DNA of 64,000 nucleotides, from NCBI GenBank assembly GCA_005784505.1, contig VCAZ01000134.1, positions 893,397 through 957,396 on the forward strand. Direction: 5' to 3'. Below the pieces are notes generated by a model. The model was not told the origin of the DNA and did not search any database. It worked only from the letters and a program-made list of their open reading frames with translations. How positions within the stretch are numbered: position 1 is the first letter of the stretch; each line of letters opens with the position of its first letter. This DNA comes from Bagarius yarrelli. Its lineage: Eukaryota; Chordata; Actinopteri; Siluriformes; Sisoridae. This document shows positions 62,104 through 64,000 of this stretch, in pieces. The translations under genes and the position numbers were made by a program.

Positions 62104-63182
62104 ATGGAGTCTTTATACACGAGATTTGAGTCGTACGACTTTAGCAGCGACGCGCGATTTCAGGAGGGTTTGAAGAAAGTAAGCACGTCAGCAGTTCAAG
62201 AGGATTTACTGAAACTAAAGATCTTCTTTTATAACAGGTGAATCAGCTAAACTCAACATCACTAACAGCATCTATATCCACACTCTCATACAGCAGATAT
62301 TAAATATAAAGACGAGTTAAAGGAACAAAATAATAATAACGACAAAAAATTATTAATAATTTGTCAATATATTTGAAAATAAGTTTGATCCAAAACTCTA
62401 ATTCAGTGTCAAGTCATATATATTGTATTTAATTCTATATTATTAAATAAAATTTAAATTTGATTTAAAATTTTTTCGATTCCCAGCACCATCAAATTAC
62501 CACTGCTGGGCCCCTGAGCAAGGCCCTTAACCCCTAATGGCTCAGTTGTATAAAAAAGAGATAAACGTAAGTCGCTCTGGATAAGGGCATCTGCCAAATG
62601 CTGTTTTAATGTTTATAAAGGGAAAGTGGTAGCGCAGTGGTTAAGGTGTTGGTCTGCTAATTGGAAGATTTGTGTTCAAATTCAGGCACCACCACGTTAT
62701 TACTGTTGGGCCCCTGAGCAAGACCCTTAACTCCTAATTTAAATATAAGGGTTTATATTTGAATTATGGGGTTGGATTGAAATAAGAAATTAAATGTAAG
62801 AGAATCATAAAGTTAACATCCTACATGGATTAATTTAAATTATTGATTGATTTTAATCGTTTCCAGGTTTGTTGAACCGATTCACCTGAGTGGTTACAAA
62901 GACTGGTGTGCTCGGCCAGATCAATCACACTTGGTTGCTGAGGAAATAAGAAGTGTTCAAGATGACGTCGGGACAAATGACTCTGGAAAAGTGCTGCTTC
63001 TTCCACAGACGGACATGGAGACGGAGACGGCACAAAATGCCCAGCTCACTTTTGCAGAAGTGTTTCGAATGATTCAAGCAGGAGAAGAGATTCCTGGACT
63101 GCAGAAGCTGGATATCAAACCTTGTAATCAACTTCCCACATCATCACAAATGCCAAGGAAGTTAAAACCTTGGGAGAAATAA
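62104..63182 (+). CDS. pex39: PEX39 (C6orf226)-like peroxin with KPWE motif
   Basis: Small cytosolic protein expected to assist import of PTS2 proteins into peroxisomes through PEX7. Two exons, 62104-62237 and 62867-63182 (AACAG/GTGAAT ... TTTCCAG/G), give 149 aa. The C-terminal half carries the family signature LTFAEVFRMIQAGEEIPGL (105-123), then a linker and KPWEK (145-149), where the protein ends. The N-terminal 60 residues (MESLYTRFESYDFSSDARFQ...) contain a conserved-looking FFYNRFVEPIHLSGY segment, which is not in the human C6orf226 sequence as I remember it (101 aa). The chosen ATG is in a good context (GTCATGG). The intron contains two SINE copies. Function is assigned from the motif; the N-terminal part is unassigned. 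Confidence 0.82.
62468..62603 (+). mobile_element. SINE copy in pex39 intron (first)
   Basis: Starts within box B (TTTCGATTCCCAGCACCATC), so it is 5'-truncated. It continues through GGGCCCCTGAGCAAGGCCCT to the tail GTCGCTCTGGATAAGGGCAT. This tail is the best-preserved in the window. Confidence 0.75.
62618..62790 (+). mobile_element. SINE copy in pex39 intron (second)
   Basis: Starts with a complete head AAAGTGGTAGCGCAGTGGTT (box A), box B TGTGTTCAAATTC, and GGGCCCCTGAGCAAGACCCT. The 3' part is degraded. It lies directly after the first copy, in the same orientation. Confidence 0.7.
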
Positions 63183-63377
63183 AAGAACTAAAGCGGAGTC
63201 GCGGAATCATGATGTGGCACAAAAACTCTGCCTTTTATAGGCACTGTGTGCTATTGTATTAATTTATGTATGTAAATATAAAGAAGAAAAATTAAAAGTA
63301 TAATTTTTACCATTAACAGGACTTATAAAATCGGACAATTTTGTTTTTTATTTCTGTTAACCATAAATACATTTAGC

Positions 63378-63383
63378 AATAAA
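63378..63383 (+). terminator. Candidate pex39 polyadenylation signal
   Basis: CAATAAACC contains AATAAA about 200 bases after the stop codon, followed by the T/GT-rich sequence CATGTGTTCTTC at about 40 bases, as expected for a poly(A) site. Confidence 0.5.
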
Positions 63384-63489
63384 CCAATAGAACATTTCTT
63401 TCCCTGCATGTGTTCTTCTGCATTTTAAAAGCTTTATCGAGTGAAGTATAAAAAGGTTTTCACTTGCCAGCTGTTGAAACTATACTTGC

Positions 63490-63770
63490 AGAAAGACAGG
63501 CAGAGAAAGAAGCAAAAAGACAGGCAGAGAGAGAGAAGCAAAGAGACAGAAAGACAGGCAAAGAGATACAGAAAGACGGATAGAAAGAGAAGCAAAGACA
63601 CAGAAAGACAGGCAGAGAGGTAGATAAACAGAGAGACAAAGACAGGCAGCGAGACAAAGAGAGAGGCAGTGAGATAGCAAGATAAGTAGAGAGAGAGAGA
63701 GAGACAAAGGTAGAAAGAGAGACAGGCAAAGAGAAAAAGTCAGGCAGAGAGACGAAGAGAGAAGCAGAAT
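63490..63770. repeat. Purine-rich GACAGGCAGAGA-type degenerate array
   Basis: About 280 bp of AGACAGGCAGAGAGA-like units on the plus strand. Both strands have long artefactual ORFs. Beyond it, to the window end, I see only unremarkable non-coding sequence. Confidence 0.85.
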
Positions 63771-64000
63771 AATGGAAGTCTTTGGAGCCACCTCAGGCAC
63801 AGTGTACAAATTGTCCACTTGCCATCTAATCTGCTTAAAGGTACCTGCACAACCCACATTAGCCCATTTACTAATCTAATGTCCCAGAAAGTGATTAGGT
63901 ATGTGTTTATTAATGTTTGTGTGTTTATGAGAGGATGATGTGGTCCATCAGTATTTAAGAGAAAAGTCATTTTATCTGTGTAGCATTGTGATACATTGCA

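Noticed and set aside
63460..63857. Long Leu/Ser/Cys-rich ORFs at the right end
   Set aside because: They arise from the GACAGGCAGAGA-type array and are open in several frames for compositional reasons.

Overview
The window looks like teleost fish genomic DNA: introns with canonical GT/AG ends, many microsatellites, SINEs with tRNA-like promoters, relics of Tc1-like transposons, an L2-type LINE fragment, and proteins with clear vertebrate orthologues. The abundant SINE family resembles what I remember from otophysan fishes such as catfishes, but I cannot fix the species.

Layout. Positions 1-22500 have no gene I can support. They hold Tc1 relics, SINEs, a family of long-inverted-repeat elements (11.6-17.0 kb), simple repeats, and several GC-richer stretches that could be conserved regulatory DNA. 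Positions 22522-29678 (minus) hold foxp3 in ten coding exons, with a TATA-containing promoter and untranslated exon near 32.2 kb. Positions 37.6-43.85 kb (plus) hold gpr173: a CpG-rich 5' region, two RFX-like X-box motifs, upstream ORFs, and an intact single-exon receptor CDS. Positions 44-53 kb are non-coding and contain a diverged duplicated block. Positions 53098-56920 (minus) hold suv39h1 in six exons (411 aa). Positions 58643-61376 (minus) hold an slc51a-type organic solute transporter alpha subunit in seven exons (412 aa). Head to head with it, at 62104-63182 (plus), is a two-exon PEX39 (C6orf226)-like peroxin with the KPWE motif.

Every multi-exon model was built by reading splice sites by eye. 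Each sums to a whole number of codons and ends at a stop in frame. The single-exon tracts in between are fragments or chance ORFs.

The genes do not form one pathway. foxp3 (regulatory T cell factor), suv39h1 (H3K9 methyltransferase) and gpr173 (orphan SREB-family receptor) have human orthologues on Xp11.2, so the window looks like a conserved vertebrate linkage block. I did not find a convincing new biological system. The best leads are a SINE abutting a foxp3 splice donor, a long uORF overlapping the gpr173 start codon, paired X-box motifs upstream of gpr173, a higher-order minisatellite in suv39h1 intron 1, and the N-terminally long PEX39-like protein.
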